Below are positions 56,934 through 64,000 of a stretch of 64,000 bases of DNA, piece by piece (within the stretch, counting starts at the first letter, position 1; the number at the start of each line of letters is the position of its first letter). The stretch covers positions 1,893,501 through 1,957,500 of the forward strand of contig NZ_CP017781.1 in the NCBI RefSeq assembly GCF_001856665.1, read 5' to 3'. Position numbers and translations under genes: made by a program. Origin of the DNA: Rhodobacter xanthinilyticus. GTDB lineage: Bacteria; Pseudomonadota; Alphaproteobacteria; Rhodobacterales; Rhodobacteraceae. The notes under the pieces were generated by a model. It was not told the origin of the DNA. It saw only the letters and a list, made by a program, of their open reading frames with translations, and made no database searches.

Positions 56934-57904
56934 GCGGCAGCCCTCTCGCCAAAGGCCGCCCGGATCAGCGCGAGCACCGCCTCCGGGCTTTGCGCCACCA
57001 TCATCTCGGCGCGCAAGGGCGCCCCCAGACGGTCGGCATACCAGCCCAGATGCTTGCGCGCGAGCCGCAGCCCGACATCGCCCCCGTAAAACCTCAACAT
57101 CGCCTCGTAATGCTCTGAAATCAGGTCAGAAAGCTCGTTGCCTCGCGGGATGCGCGGGGCCGGCCCGCCATGCAGCGCATGACCGATCTCCGCCAGAACC
57201 CAAGGCGCCCCCTGCGCGCCACGCCCGACCATCACCCCCGCCGCGCCGCTCGCCGCCAAGGCCGCCCGCGCGCTCGCCGCATCGGTGATATCGCCATTGG
57301 CCACCACCGGCACCGAAACCGCCTCGACCACCTCGCGGATCGCCGACCAATCGGCCTGGCCCTGATAAAACTGCATCCGCGTGCGGCCATGCACGACAAT
57401 CATCCTGACCCCGGCGCCCTCGGCCCGGCGCGCCAGATCGGCCGCGTTGCGGCTCTCGTCATCCCAGCCGAGCCGCATCTTCAGCGTCACCGGCACGTCA
57501 ACCGCCGCCGTCACCGCCTCGATCAGCCGCAACGCATGGTCCGGGTCGCGCATCAGCGCCGCGCCCGAGGCCCCGCCGGTGACCTTTTTCGCCGGGCAGC
57601 CCATGTTGATATCGATGATCCGCGCGCCCATGTCGGCGACCATTTTCGCCGCCTCCGCCATCGGCCGCGCCTCGCGCCCGGCAAGCTGCACCGAAGACGG
57701 CAGATCGAGCCCGAGCTCGCTGCGCGCCTTGGCCCGCACCGAAGGCTTGGCCGTCAGCATCTCGCCCGAAGCGACCATCTCCGACACCACGAGCCCCGCG
57801 CCAAACCGCGCCACCATCCGCCGGAACGGCAGATCGGTGATCCCCGCCATCGGCGCAAGCAGCACCGGCGGATCGAGGCGATGATCGTCGAGATGAATGG
57901 TCAC
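56930..57904 (-). CDS. dusB: tRNA-dihydrouridine synthase (NifR3/DusB type)
   Basis: FMN-dependent reduction of specific uridines in tRNA to dihydrouridine. The 324-residue TIM-barrel protein has catalytic Cys103 in NMGCPAKKVTGGASG. Other family blocks are APMAGITDLPFR, VTLKMRLGWDD and VHGRTRMQFYQG. GTG at 57904 starts it, preceded by AAGGTAG. It is first in the nifR3-ntrB-ntrC operon. Despite the historical nif name, nothing in the sequence suggests a direct nitrogen-fixation role. Confidence 0.95.
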   Translation of the reverse strand: MTIHLDDHRLDPPVLLAPMAGITDLPFRRMVARFGAGLVVSEMVASGEMLTAKPSVRAKARSELGLDLPSSVQLAGREARPMAEAAKMVADMGARIIDINMGCPAKKVTGGASGAALMRDPDHALRLIEAVTAAVDVPVTLKMRLGWDDESRNAADLARRAEGAGVRMIVVHGRTRMQFYQGQADWSAIREVVEAVSVPVVANGDITDAASARAALAASGAAGVMVGRGAQGAPWVLAEIGHALHGGPAPRIPRGNELSDLISEHYEAMLRFYGGDVGLRLARKHLGWYADRLGAPLRAEMMVAQSPEAVLALIRAAFGERAAA

Positions 57905-58122
57905 GCAGGCTACCTTGGGTTGATGTGTCTTCTCGCTAACGGTTTCGCGGGGGAATCACAATTCCGGCCGCGCGAAAACGGCGGCAAAAATCAGCATCAG
58001 CCTAATATTTCAGCATGCAAGCCCTGTTAGCGCGCCAAACTGCGACCGAAAGGCGCGGATTGCATGGGATGCGCGCATGACCTAAGCCTGTAGCCCAAGG
58101 CTTGAGCAGCGAGGAGTCGGGG

Positions 58123-59262
58123 ATGACGGTGGCAGTGGTGATCGTGGCCGCGGGGCGCGGCACGCGCGCGGGCACGGCCGAGCCCAAACAATGGTGCGAT
58201 CTGGCGGGCCTGCCGGTGCTCGCTCGGACCGTCGCGGCCTTTCGCGGGCTGGGGCGGATCGTGGTCGTGCTGCACCCCGAGGATATGGCGCGCGGCGCGG
58301 CGTTGCTCGGCGGCTCGGCGACCCTGGTCGCGGGCGGGGAAAGCCGCTCGGAGAGCGTGAAGAACGCGCTCGAAGCCCTTGAGGGCATGGATATTTCCAA
58401 GGTTCTGATCCATGACGGTGCGCGCCCGCTGGTGCCCGCCGAGGTGACCCGGCGCGTGCTTGAGGCGCTCGACCGGGGCCCCGCCGCGGCGCCGGCACTG
58501 CCGGTCTCGGATGCGCTTTGGCGCGGCGCCGAAGGGCGCGTTGCGGGCCCCCAATCGCGCGAGGGCCTGTGGCGCGCGCAAACCCCGCAGGGCTTCCGCT
58601 TCGACGCGATCCTCGCCGCGCATCGCGCCCATCCGGGCGGCGCGGCCGATGATGTGGAGGTCGCGCGTGCCGCAGGCCTCGCGGTGGACATCGTCGCGGG
58701 CTCGGAGGACAATCTGAAAATCACTTATCCCGAGGATTTCGCCCGCGCCGAGGCGATCTTGCGGGCCAGAAAGGAGCGCGCGATGGATGTGCGGCTGGGC
58801 AATGGCTATGATGTGCATGCGTTCTGCGAGGGCGACCATGTCGTGCTCTGCGGGGTAAAAGTCCCGCATTCCAAGGGGTTGCTGGGCCATTCTGATGCAG
58901 ATGTCGGGATGCATGCGCTCACCGATGCGATCTATGGCGCGCTGGCCGAGGGCGATATCGGCCGCCATTTCCCGCCCTCCGACCCGCAATGGAAGGGCGC
59001 GGCGAGCTGGATCTTCCTCGATCACGCGGTGAAACTCGCCGCGGCCAAGGGCTACCGGATCTCGAACTGCGATGTCACGCTGATCTGCGAGCGCCCGAAG
59101 ATCGGCCCGCATGCCCTTGAAATGGCGGCAGAACTTGCCCGCATCATGGGGCTCGAGGCGGGCCGGATCTCGGTCAAGGCCACCACCTCGGAGCGGCTTG
59201 GCTTCACCGGCCGCGAGGAAGGCATCGCCGCCATCGCCACCGCCACGCTGATCGGAGAGTAA
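58123..59262 (+). CDS. ispDF: Bifunctional 2-C-methylerythritol 4-phosphate cytidylyltransferase / 2,4-cyclodiphosphate synthase
   Basis: Fused MEP-pathway enzyme, steps 3 and 5 of isopentenyl-diphosphate synthesis. The 379-residue protein has an IspD domain (1 to about 220) with nucleotide-binding [20 protein letters not shown] and [15 protein letters not shown]. The IspF domain (about 223-379) has zinc-binding [31 protein letters not shown] and [17 protein letters not shown]. The fusion is typical of several alphaproteobacteria. The ATG at 58123 follows GAGGAG. It is divergent from dusB, and pgpA follows after one base. Confidence 0.96.
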   Translation: MTVAVVIVAAGRGTRAGTAEPKQWCDLAGLPVLARTVAAFRGLGRIVVVLHPEDMARGAALLGGSATLVAGGESRSESVKNALEALEGMDISKVLIHDGARPLVPAEVTRRVLEALDRGPAAAPALPVSDALWRGAEGRVAGPQSREGLWRAQTPQGFRFDAILAAHRAHPGGAADDVEVARAAGLAVDIVAGSEDNLKITYPEDFARAEAILRARKERAMDVRLGNGYDVHAFCEGDHVVLCGVKVPHSKGLLGHSDADVGMHALTDAIYGALAEGDIGRHFPPSDPQWKGAASWIFLDHAVKLAAAKGYRISNCDVTLICERPKIGPHALEMAAELARIMGLEAGRISVKATTSERLGFTGREEGIAAIATATLIGE

Positions 59263-59263
59263 C

Positions 59264-59743
59264 ATGCGCGCGATCACCACCTTCGGCTTTGTCGGCCTGA
59301 TGCGCCCGGCGCCGGGCACCTGGGGCTCGCTCGTGGCGGTGCTCCTTGGCTGGGCGATCGAGCATTTCTGGGGCGCCTGGCCGCTCGCGGTGGCCACCGT
59401 CGCGGTCACCGCGCTCGGCTTTTGGGCGGTGGGGGTCGAGCTGCGCGGCCGCCCCGGCGAAGACCCGTCCGAGATCGTCATCGACGAGGTCGCGGGGATG
59501 TGGCTCGCGCTGCTGTTCCCGGCCTTCGGCTTCTGGATGCGCGATGTGCCGATGGTCTGGCCCGGCCCGTTCGCGGCCTTTTTGCTGTTTCGCCTCTTCG
59601 ACATCTGGAAACCTTGGCTCGTCGGCCGCGCGGATCGGCGCGGCGATGCGCCGGGCGTGATGCTCGACGACCTCTGGGCGGGCCTCTTCGCCGGGATCGG
59701 AACGCTCATTCTTGCAGGGCTTTACCACGGGTTCTTCATGTAA
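59264..59743 (+). CDS. pgpA: Phosphatidylglycerophosphatase A
   Basis: Dephosphorylates phosphatidylglycerophosphate to phosphatidylglycerol in the inner membrane. 159 residues with several hydrophobic helices. PgpA signatures are the N-terminal APGTWGSL, the acidic active-site block [14 protein letters not shown], and [10 protein letters not shown] with the later [17 protein letters not shown]. It begins one base after ispDF and overlaps cinA by one base. The three genes therefore form a compact operon. Confidence 0.94.
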   Translation: MRAITTFGFVGLMRPAPGTWGSLVAVLLGWAIEHFWGAWPLAVATVAVTALGFWAVGVELRGRPGEDPSEIVIDEVAGMWLALLFPAFGFWMRDVPMVWPGPFAAFLLFRLFDIWKPWLVGRADRRGDAPGVMLDDLWAGLFAGIGTLILAGLYHGFFM

Positions 59744-60225
59744 TGTCTGAAGTTCGGATCCTAGCCGCCGCCCGCGCCCAAGGCGCCCGCATCGCCACCG
59801 CGGAGAGCTGCACCGGCGGGCTCGTCGCCGCCGCGCTGACCGAGATCCCGGGCGCCTCCGATGTCTTCGAGCGCGGCTTCGTCACCTATTCCAACGCCGC
59901 CAAGGAGGCGATGCTCGGCGTCTCGGCCGCGACGCTTGCCGCCCATGGCGCGGTCTCCGAGCCCGTCGCGCGCGAGATGGCCGAGGGCGCGCTCGCCCGG
60001 TCGCTCGCCGATCTCGCGGTCTCGATCACCGGCATCGCCGGCCCCGGCGGGTCGGAGTTCAAACCCGAAGGCCGGGTCTGTTTCGGCCTCGCCCGCAAGG
60101 GCGCGCCGACGCGGGTCGAGACGGTGGAGTTCGGCGCGCTTGGCCGCTCCGCGGTGCGCGCCGCGGCGCGCGATCATGCGCTCGGGCTGTTGGAAGCGGC
60201 GTTGGGCGCTTCGGAAGGCGCCTAA
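59743..60225 (+). CDS. CinA family protein (nicotinamide-nucleotide amidohydrolase, PncC type)
   Basis: A 160-residue single-domain CinA C-terminal protein. In E. coli PncC this domain deamidates NMN to nicotinic acid mononucleotide in the pyridine-nucleotide salvage cycle. Conserved motifs are [22 protein letters not shown], then [15 protein letters not shown] and [20 protein letters not shown]. The N-terminal molybdopterin-binding-like half of full-length CinA is absent. The ATG at 59743 overlaps the pgpA stop. No terminator is apparent downstream, before the ammonium transporter. Confidence 0.92.
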   Translation: MSEVRILAAARAQGARIATAESCTGGLVAAALTEIPGASDVFERGFVTYSNAAKEAMLGVSAATLAAHGAVSEPVAREMAEGALARSLADLAVSITGIAGPGGSEFKPEGRVCFGLARKGAPTRVETVEFGALGRSAVRAAARDHALGLLEAALGASEGA

Positions 60226-60340
60226 TTTTCACCCCGCGCGCCAGAATATCGCCCAAACAAACGGCACTCCTCGAACTGCCGTCGATTTAAGCGCCCAATC
60301 CGCGCATCTGCCGATTTTCCGAACGCCCAATTCATGCGCC

Positions 60341-60359
60341 TTGCCTGCGCAATAGGCAA
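60341..60359. promoter_or_regulatory. Inverted repeat upstream of the ammonium transporter
   Basis: TTGCCT-N7-AGGCAA ends 17 bases before the ATG of the transporter, just upstream of its GGAGGG ribosome site. It could be an operator or a 5'-UTR hairpin. No family-specific consensus is claimed. Confidence 0.4.
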
Positions 60360-60376
60360 ATCGGAGGGATTCGGGG

Positions 60377-61477
60377 ATGAACGGGGCGGATACCGCCTGG
60401 ATCATGGTGGCGCTGGTGCTGTTCATGACGCTGCCGGGGCTGGCGCTGTTCTATGGGGGGCTGGTGCGGGCGCGCAACGTGCTCTCGGTCTTCATGCAAT
60501 GTTTCGGCATCGCGGCGCTGATGAGCGTTCTGTGGCTGCTTCTGGGCTATTCGATCGCCTTTGGCGGGGCGAACGGCGTCTGGGGCGGGCTCGGGCGGGT
60601 CGCGCTCCTCGGCGTCGGGCCCGAGACGCTGCGCGGCACCCTCCCCGTGATCGCGTTTTTCGCCTTCCAGATGACCTTCGCGGTGATCACCCCGGCGCTG
60701 ATCCTCGGCGCCTTTGTCGAGCGGGTGAATTTCGCCTTCGTGATGACCTTCTCGGGGCTGTGGATGCTCGCCGTCTATGCGCCGGTCACGCATTGGATCT
60801 GGGGCGGCGGGCTGATGGCCGATGGCGGGATCTGGGGCGCGACCGGCACGCGCGATTTCGCCGGCGGCATCGTCGTGCATGAGACCGCGGCGCTCGCGGC
60901 GCTGCTTCTGGCGGTGATGATCGGGCCGCGGCGCCACCGCACCACGCCGCCGCACAGCCCCGGCATGGTGGCGATGGGCGCGGGCATGCTCTGGGTCGGC
61001 TGGTTTGGCTTCAACGGCGGCTCGCAGCTCGCGGCCGATGGCGGCGCGGCGATGGCGATCACGGTCACGCATCTCTCCGCCGCCGCCGCGAGCCTGAGCT
61101 GGGCCGCCTGGGAGCGGATCAAATTCGGCCGCAGCTCGCTCGTCGGCATCGTCACCGGCACGCTCGCGGGGATCTTGTGCCAGGAGGCGGTGGTGCTGAT
61201 CCGCGAGCGGATCGGCGTCGATGACACGCGCGATGTCTTCGCCGTCCATGGTGTCGGCGGGATCTTCGGCACGGTGATGATCGCGGTCTTCGGCCACGGC
61301 ACCTGGGTCGCGCAGCTCGGCGCGCTGGCGGTGGTCGGGGTCTATACGCTCGCGGTGAGCTGGCTCCTCGCGAAGGCCGTGGCGCTCGTCTTGCCGATGC
61401 GGGTCGACCGCGAGGCCGAGACGAACGGGCTCGATCTCTCCACCCATGGCGAGCGCGCCTATGACATGAACTCCTGA
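60377..61477 (+). CDS. Ammonium transporter (Amt family), unlinked to glnK
   Basis: A 366-residue channel-like ammonium transporter with about ten or eleven helices, shorter than the 400-plus residues of most AmtB proteins and with no visible signal peptide. The pore twin-histidines are present: His168 (FAGGIVVHETAALAAL) and His291 (DVFAVHGVGGIFGT). The usual HINA after the first histidine is HETA here. The substrate-recognition Asp is in TRDFAGG. No glnK is adjacent. R. capsulatus has a second, glnK-free ammonium transporter (AmtY); this may be it, but that is a guess. Confidence 0.9.
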   Translation: MNGADTAWIMVALVLFMTLPGLALFYGGLVRARNVLSVFMQCFGIAALMSVLWLLLGYSIAFGGANGVWGGLGRVALLGVGPETLRGTLPVIAFFAFQMTFAVITPALILGAFVERVNFAFVMTFSGLWMLAVYAPVTHWIWGGGLMADGGIWGATGTRDFAGGIVVHETAALAALLLAVMIGPRRHRTTPPHSPGMVAMGAGMLWVGWFGFNGGSQLAADGGAAMAITVTHLSAAAASLSWAAWERIKFGRSSLVGIVTGTLAGILCQEAVVLIRERIGVDDTRDVFAVHGVGGIFGTVMIAVFGHGTWVAQLGALAVVGVYTLAVSWLLAKAVALVLPMRVDREAETNGLDLSTHGERAYDMNS

Positions 61478-61501
61478 CCGCAACCGGTTGATAGGAAAGA
61501 A

Positions 61502-61528
61502 AAAGGCCGCCCCCCTGGGGCGGCCTTT
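61502..61528. terminator. Bidirectional intrinsic terminator
   Basis: 12-bp stem AAAGGCCGCCCC/GGGGCGGCCTTT with loop CCT. It has A-rich (GAAAGAAAAA) left and TTT right flanks and sits between the convergent transporter and RTX-protein genes. Confidence 0.88.
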
Positions 61529-61533
61529 CGCGC

Positions 61534-62976
61534 TCAGGCCATCTGCGGGAAATCCGCGACCGAAAGCGCCGTGATGCCCTGCAAGATCACATAGACCCGC
61601 CCGGCCTCATCGACGATCTCGAGATCGGTGCCGCTCGCGGCGAGCTGCGTCGACCAGATCCCGCTCGCATCCCCCCCGGCATATTGCACCGAGAGCTCAT
61701 CCACCCCCGGCTCGAAATCGGTGATCAGAACCGGCTCGGTCCCCTCGCCATATTCGACCACGATCAGATCTGCGCCCGAGCCCCCCGCGACGGTATCGGC
61801 GTTCGAGGCGGTGATCGTATCATTGCCCGAGCCGCCCTCGATCACCGCCGCATCATCGGCCGCAAAATCGGAGAGATGCGCGGGGTTCTGGATCATCCCG
61901 TCATCGAGAAAATCGCCGCCCGCCCCGCCCGAAAGCGTATCCGCGCCGGAGGTGCCGATCAGCGTATCGCCGCCGCCAAGCCCCGAGAGAAGATCATCGC
62001 CCGCGGTATCGACGAGCGTATCCGAAAGCGCGGTGCCGGTGATCTCATGGACCGTCGCGCGCGTGAAGAGCGCCGCCGGATCGGTGCCCGCGAGCCCGGT
62101 GAAAAACCCGATCTCCGCGCCGTCGAGCGTCACCACGAGCGCGCCCGTATCGGTGTCATAGCCGCCGATCACATGATCGGCCGGGTCGCTGCCATCGGCG
62201 AGCTGCAAAAGATCGGTGCCCACCACGAAATCGGCCACGGTCGGGAACCCCTGGTTCTCCCAGAGCCCGAGCTCGAGCACATCGGCGGCCGATCCGCCCT
62301 CCTCGTCGAGCCAGATCGTCGCGGTGCCGCTCGCGATCACCGTATCGGCGCCCGCCCCCGCCCAGACCGCAACGTCATCGGCCTGGCCGACCGAGATCAG
62401 ATCATCACCATCCTCGCCGCGGATCACCCCCACGCCGCCCGCCGCCGTGATCACATCATCGCCGCCGCCCGCGTTCACGGTATCCTCCGCCATCGCGCCG
62501 AGCGTGATCCTATCCGCCCCCGGCCCGCCGCCGATATAATCGGCCTCCGCGTCGTCCGAGAGGATCAGATCATCGCCGTCGCCGCCCAGAAGCGTGTCGA
62601 GCCCGTCAAAATCGCGGATCGTATCGGCGCCGTCATCGCCCGAAACCTGATCGTTGCCGGCATTGCCGTTGAGCAGATCGCGCTCAGACCCGCCGATCAG
62701 CGTATCGCGGCCCGCGCCGCCCGCAAGCGTATCATCGCCCGCCCCGCCGGTGATCGCATCCCAGCCATCGCCCCCCGCAAGCAGATCAGCCCCGCCAAGC
62801 CCGGTCAGCGTATCGGCCCCATCGCCGCCCTCGAGCGTATCGGCGCCCTGGCTGCCGAGCAGATCCTGCCCCGCCTCGGGCGCGGGCTCCCCCGGCTCGT
62901 CCTCGTCCTCGTCTTCGTCAAACGCCTCCACCGCAAAGCCGATCCCGACAATCGCCGGCAGAAACGCCAAAACCAT
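61534..62976 (-). CDS. RTX-type calcium-binding repeat protein with N-terminal membrane anchor
   Basis: A 480-residue acidic protein. An N-terminal hydrophobic helix (MVLAFLPAIVGIGFAVEAF) is followed by an acidic spacer DEDEDEDEPGEPAPE. Then come nonapeptide repeats of GGXGXDXUX type, for example LEGGDGADTL, ITGGAGDDTL and LLGGDGDDLI (about 45-165). A second repeat group (about 330-400) surrounds a non-repeat domain. These repeats fold into Ca2+-bound beta-rolls. No type I secretion genes are adjacent and the tail lacks an obvious signal. The ATG at 62976 follows AGGG. Function unknown. Confidence 0.85.
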   Translation of the reverse strand: MVLAFLPAIVGIGFAVEAFDEDEDEDEPGEPAPEAGQDLLGSQGADTLEGGDGADTLTGLGGADLLAGGDGWDAITGGAGDDTLAGGAGRDTLIGGSERDLLNGNAGNDQVSGDDGADTIRDFDGLDTLLGGDGDDLILSDDAEADYIGGGPGADRITLGAMAEDTVNAGGGDDVITAAGGVGVIRGEDGDDLISVGQADDVAVWAGAGADTVIASGTATIWLDEEGGSAADVLELGLWENQGFPTVADFVVGTDLLQLADGSDPADHVIGGYDTDTGALVVTLDGAEIGFFTGLAGTDPAALFTRATVHEITGTALSDTLVDTAGDDLLSGLGGGDTLIGTSGADTLSGGAGGDFLDDGMIQNPAHLSDFAADDAAVIEGGSGNDTITASNADTVAGGSGADLIVVEYGEGTEPVLITDFEPGVDELSVQYAGGDASGIWSTQLAASGTDLEIVDEAGRVYVILQGITALSVADFPQMA

Positions 62977-63149
62977 AAGCCCTAGATACTTGATGCAGCC
63001 CCCCCAGGCTGACGGCCCAAACGGCCAGCCTGAAGATACCACGGATCACGAAATCGTTAACCTTGATTTCGCCAGATTTCAGCGGGTTACGACAGTCGGC
63101 GCTAGGCGCGCGCGAAACAATCCGCGCCATGGCGCGCGATTGTTTCCGC

Positions 63150-63608
63150 TCAGGCCTTGCCGTAAAGCGCCACCGCCCGGTCCTCGAAAGCGCGCACGAT
63201 TCGCCGCATCGCCTCGTCGAAGACCACCCCGATCACCTTTTGCAAGATCGCGTTGCGGAACTCGAAATCGACGAAAAACTCGACATCGCAGCCGCCCTCC
63301 GCGCGATCGGCGAATTGCCACCAGCTGCGCAGATATTTGAACGGCCCGTCGAGATAGTCGACCTCGACCCGGTGCCGCCCGGGGTAGAGCGCCGCGCGCG
63401 AGCCAAACCGCTCGCGAAACACTTTGAACGAGATCACCAGATCCGCCTCGAGCACCTCGGAGCCCGGCTCCGGGCCCGGGCGGCGCGTGCGCACCCGCGC
63501 GGCCGAGTTCCAGGGCAGAAACTCCGGGTAGCGCGCCACATCCGACACGAGATCATACATCTGCTGCGCAGAATACGGCATCACACGCTTTTCGGAATGT
63601 GTCGGCAT
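63150..63608 (-). CDS. ratA: Coenzyme Q-binding/toxin-like START-domain protein (RatA/Coq10 family)
   Basis: A 152-residue SRPBCC (START-like) protein. It begins with PTHSEKRVMPYSAQQMYDLV, then DVARYPEFLPWNSAARV, and ends with FEFRNAILQKVIGVVFDEAM, matching the family. Mitochondrial Coq10 homologues bind ubiquinone and support respiration; the E. coli member RatA is reported to inhibit 70S ribosome assembly. A quinone-related role is the safer guess in a respiring alphaproteobacterium. The ATG at 63608 follows GGGGACGAG. It is divergent from hpt. Confidence 0.9.
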   Translation of the reverse strand: MPTHSEKRVMPYSAQQMYDLVSDVARYPEFLPWNSAARVRTRRPGPEPGSEVLEADLVISFKVFRERFGSRAALYPGRHRVEVDYLDGPFKYLRSWWQFADRAEGGCDVEFFVDFEFRNAILQKVIGVVFDEAMRRIVRAFEDRAVALYGKA

Positions 63609-63698
63609 CGCTCGTCCCCGGTTCCTTCCCGCCCCTTGTTGCGATAAACCGGGGGCGGGTTCAAGGCCCGGAACCGCCGGGCAGCCAAGGAGAAACGG

Positions 63699-64000
63699 AT
63701 GTCGCAGCCCCCCTATGTCATCGAGCAGATGATCTCGGCCAAACAGATCGCCGCGCGGGTCGAGGCCCTCGGGCGGGAGATCTCGGAGAGCTTCCGCGGC
63801 ACCGACAAGCTCGTGGTGATCGGGCTTCTGCGCGGCTCGTTCCTGTTCATCGCCGATCTGATCCGCGAGATCGACCTGCCCTGCGAGGTCGATTTCCTCG
63901 AGGCCTCGAGCTATGGCAATGAAACGACCTCGAGCCGGGAGGTTCGCATTCTCAAGGACTTGCGCGGCAATATTGGCGGGCGCGATGTGCTGGTCGTCGA
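63699..64000 (+). CDS. hpt: Hypoxanthine phosphoribosyltransferase (3' end outside window)
   Basis: Salvages hypoxanthine (and possibly guanine) with PRPP. About 100 N-terminal residues are visible: [20 protein letters not shown], then [31 protein letters not shown] and [17 protein letters not shown], in the order expected for the family. The PRPP loop (typically EDIIDTG) lies just past the window end. The ATG at 63699 follows AAGGAGAAACGG. Confidence 0.9.
   Translation, partial: MSQPPYVIEQMISAKQIAARVEALGREISESFRGTDKLVVIGLLRGSFLFIADLIREIDLPCEVDFLEASSYGNETTSSREVRILKDLRGNIGGRDVLVV

Noticed and set aside
61534-62900. Repetitive pattern on the minus strand as a possible DNA repeat array
   Set aside because: It is coding repetition from RTX nonapeptides (GGXGXDXUX), not an intergenic repeat.

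Overview
The window is high-GC alphaproteobacterial chromosome, most like the genus Rhodobacter (Rhodobacteraceae). The strongest clue is the order dusB(nifR3)-ntrB-ntrC-ntrY-ntrX-trkA-trkH-hfq-hflX, in which NtrC lacks the sigma-54 contact motif. That combination is established for R. capsulatus. The fused ispDF, class II DAHP synthase, 77-aa Hfq and general codon use agree. No tRNA, rRNA, IS element, prophage or CRISPR array was seen. This is core chromosome, densely packed, with no gene-free stretch over 300 bases.

Layout: 1-9043 (minus) is a complete glycogen operon, glgP-glgB-glgC-glgA-glgX, with glgX cut by the window edge; an alpha-glucosidase is divergent from it. 10830-18403 holds a soluble PhoR-like kinase, a small-gene group with gamma-carbonic anhydrase, gmk and yicC, a PAS protein, DAHP synthase and a GlxA-type AraC regulator. 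18559-24142 is a branched-chain-amino-acid-type ABC uptake operon with an extra Cys-rich periplasmic protein inside it. 24314-33064 has guaA, an ABM-GNAT fusion, aroB-aroK, and an envelope-like group ending in xerD and a CNNM/CorC protein. 33064-45762 has mfd, a four-helix membrane protein, hemB, a SYLF lipoprotein, a lytic transglycosylase, ssb, the divergent pair mntR/mntH, a beta-hydroxyacid dehydrogenase and a penicillin-acylase-type hydrolase. 45927-57904 (minus) is the nitrogen/redox/potassium regulatory block. 58123-64000 has ispDF-pgpA-cinA, an ammonium transporter, an RTX-type protein, ratA and the start of hpt.

The most interesting non-coding signal is a family of palindromic intergenic elements built from the core TTCATCTTGCCCGAAATATC. 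Paired inverted copies sit at three convergent gene junctions, a degenerate copy at a fourth, and single or degenerate copies at two tandem junctions. The remaining convergent junctions have ordinary hairpin terminators or overlapping/abutting stop codons instead. This complementary distribution suggests the element acts as a bidirectional terminator or transcription insulator. A second clear signal is a mirrored pair of operators between mntR and mntH.
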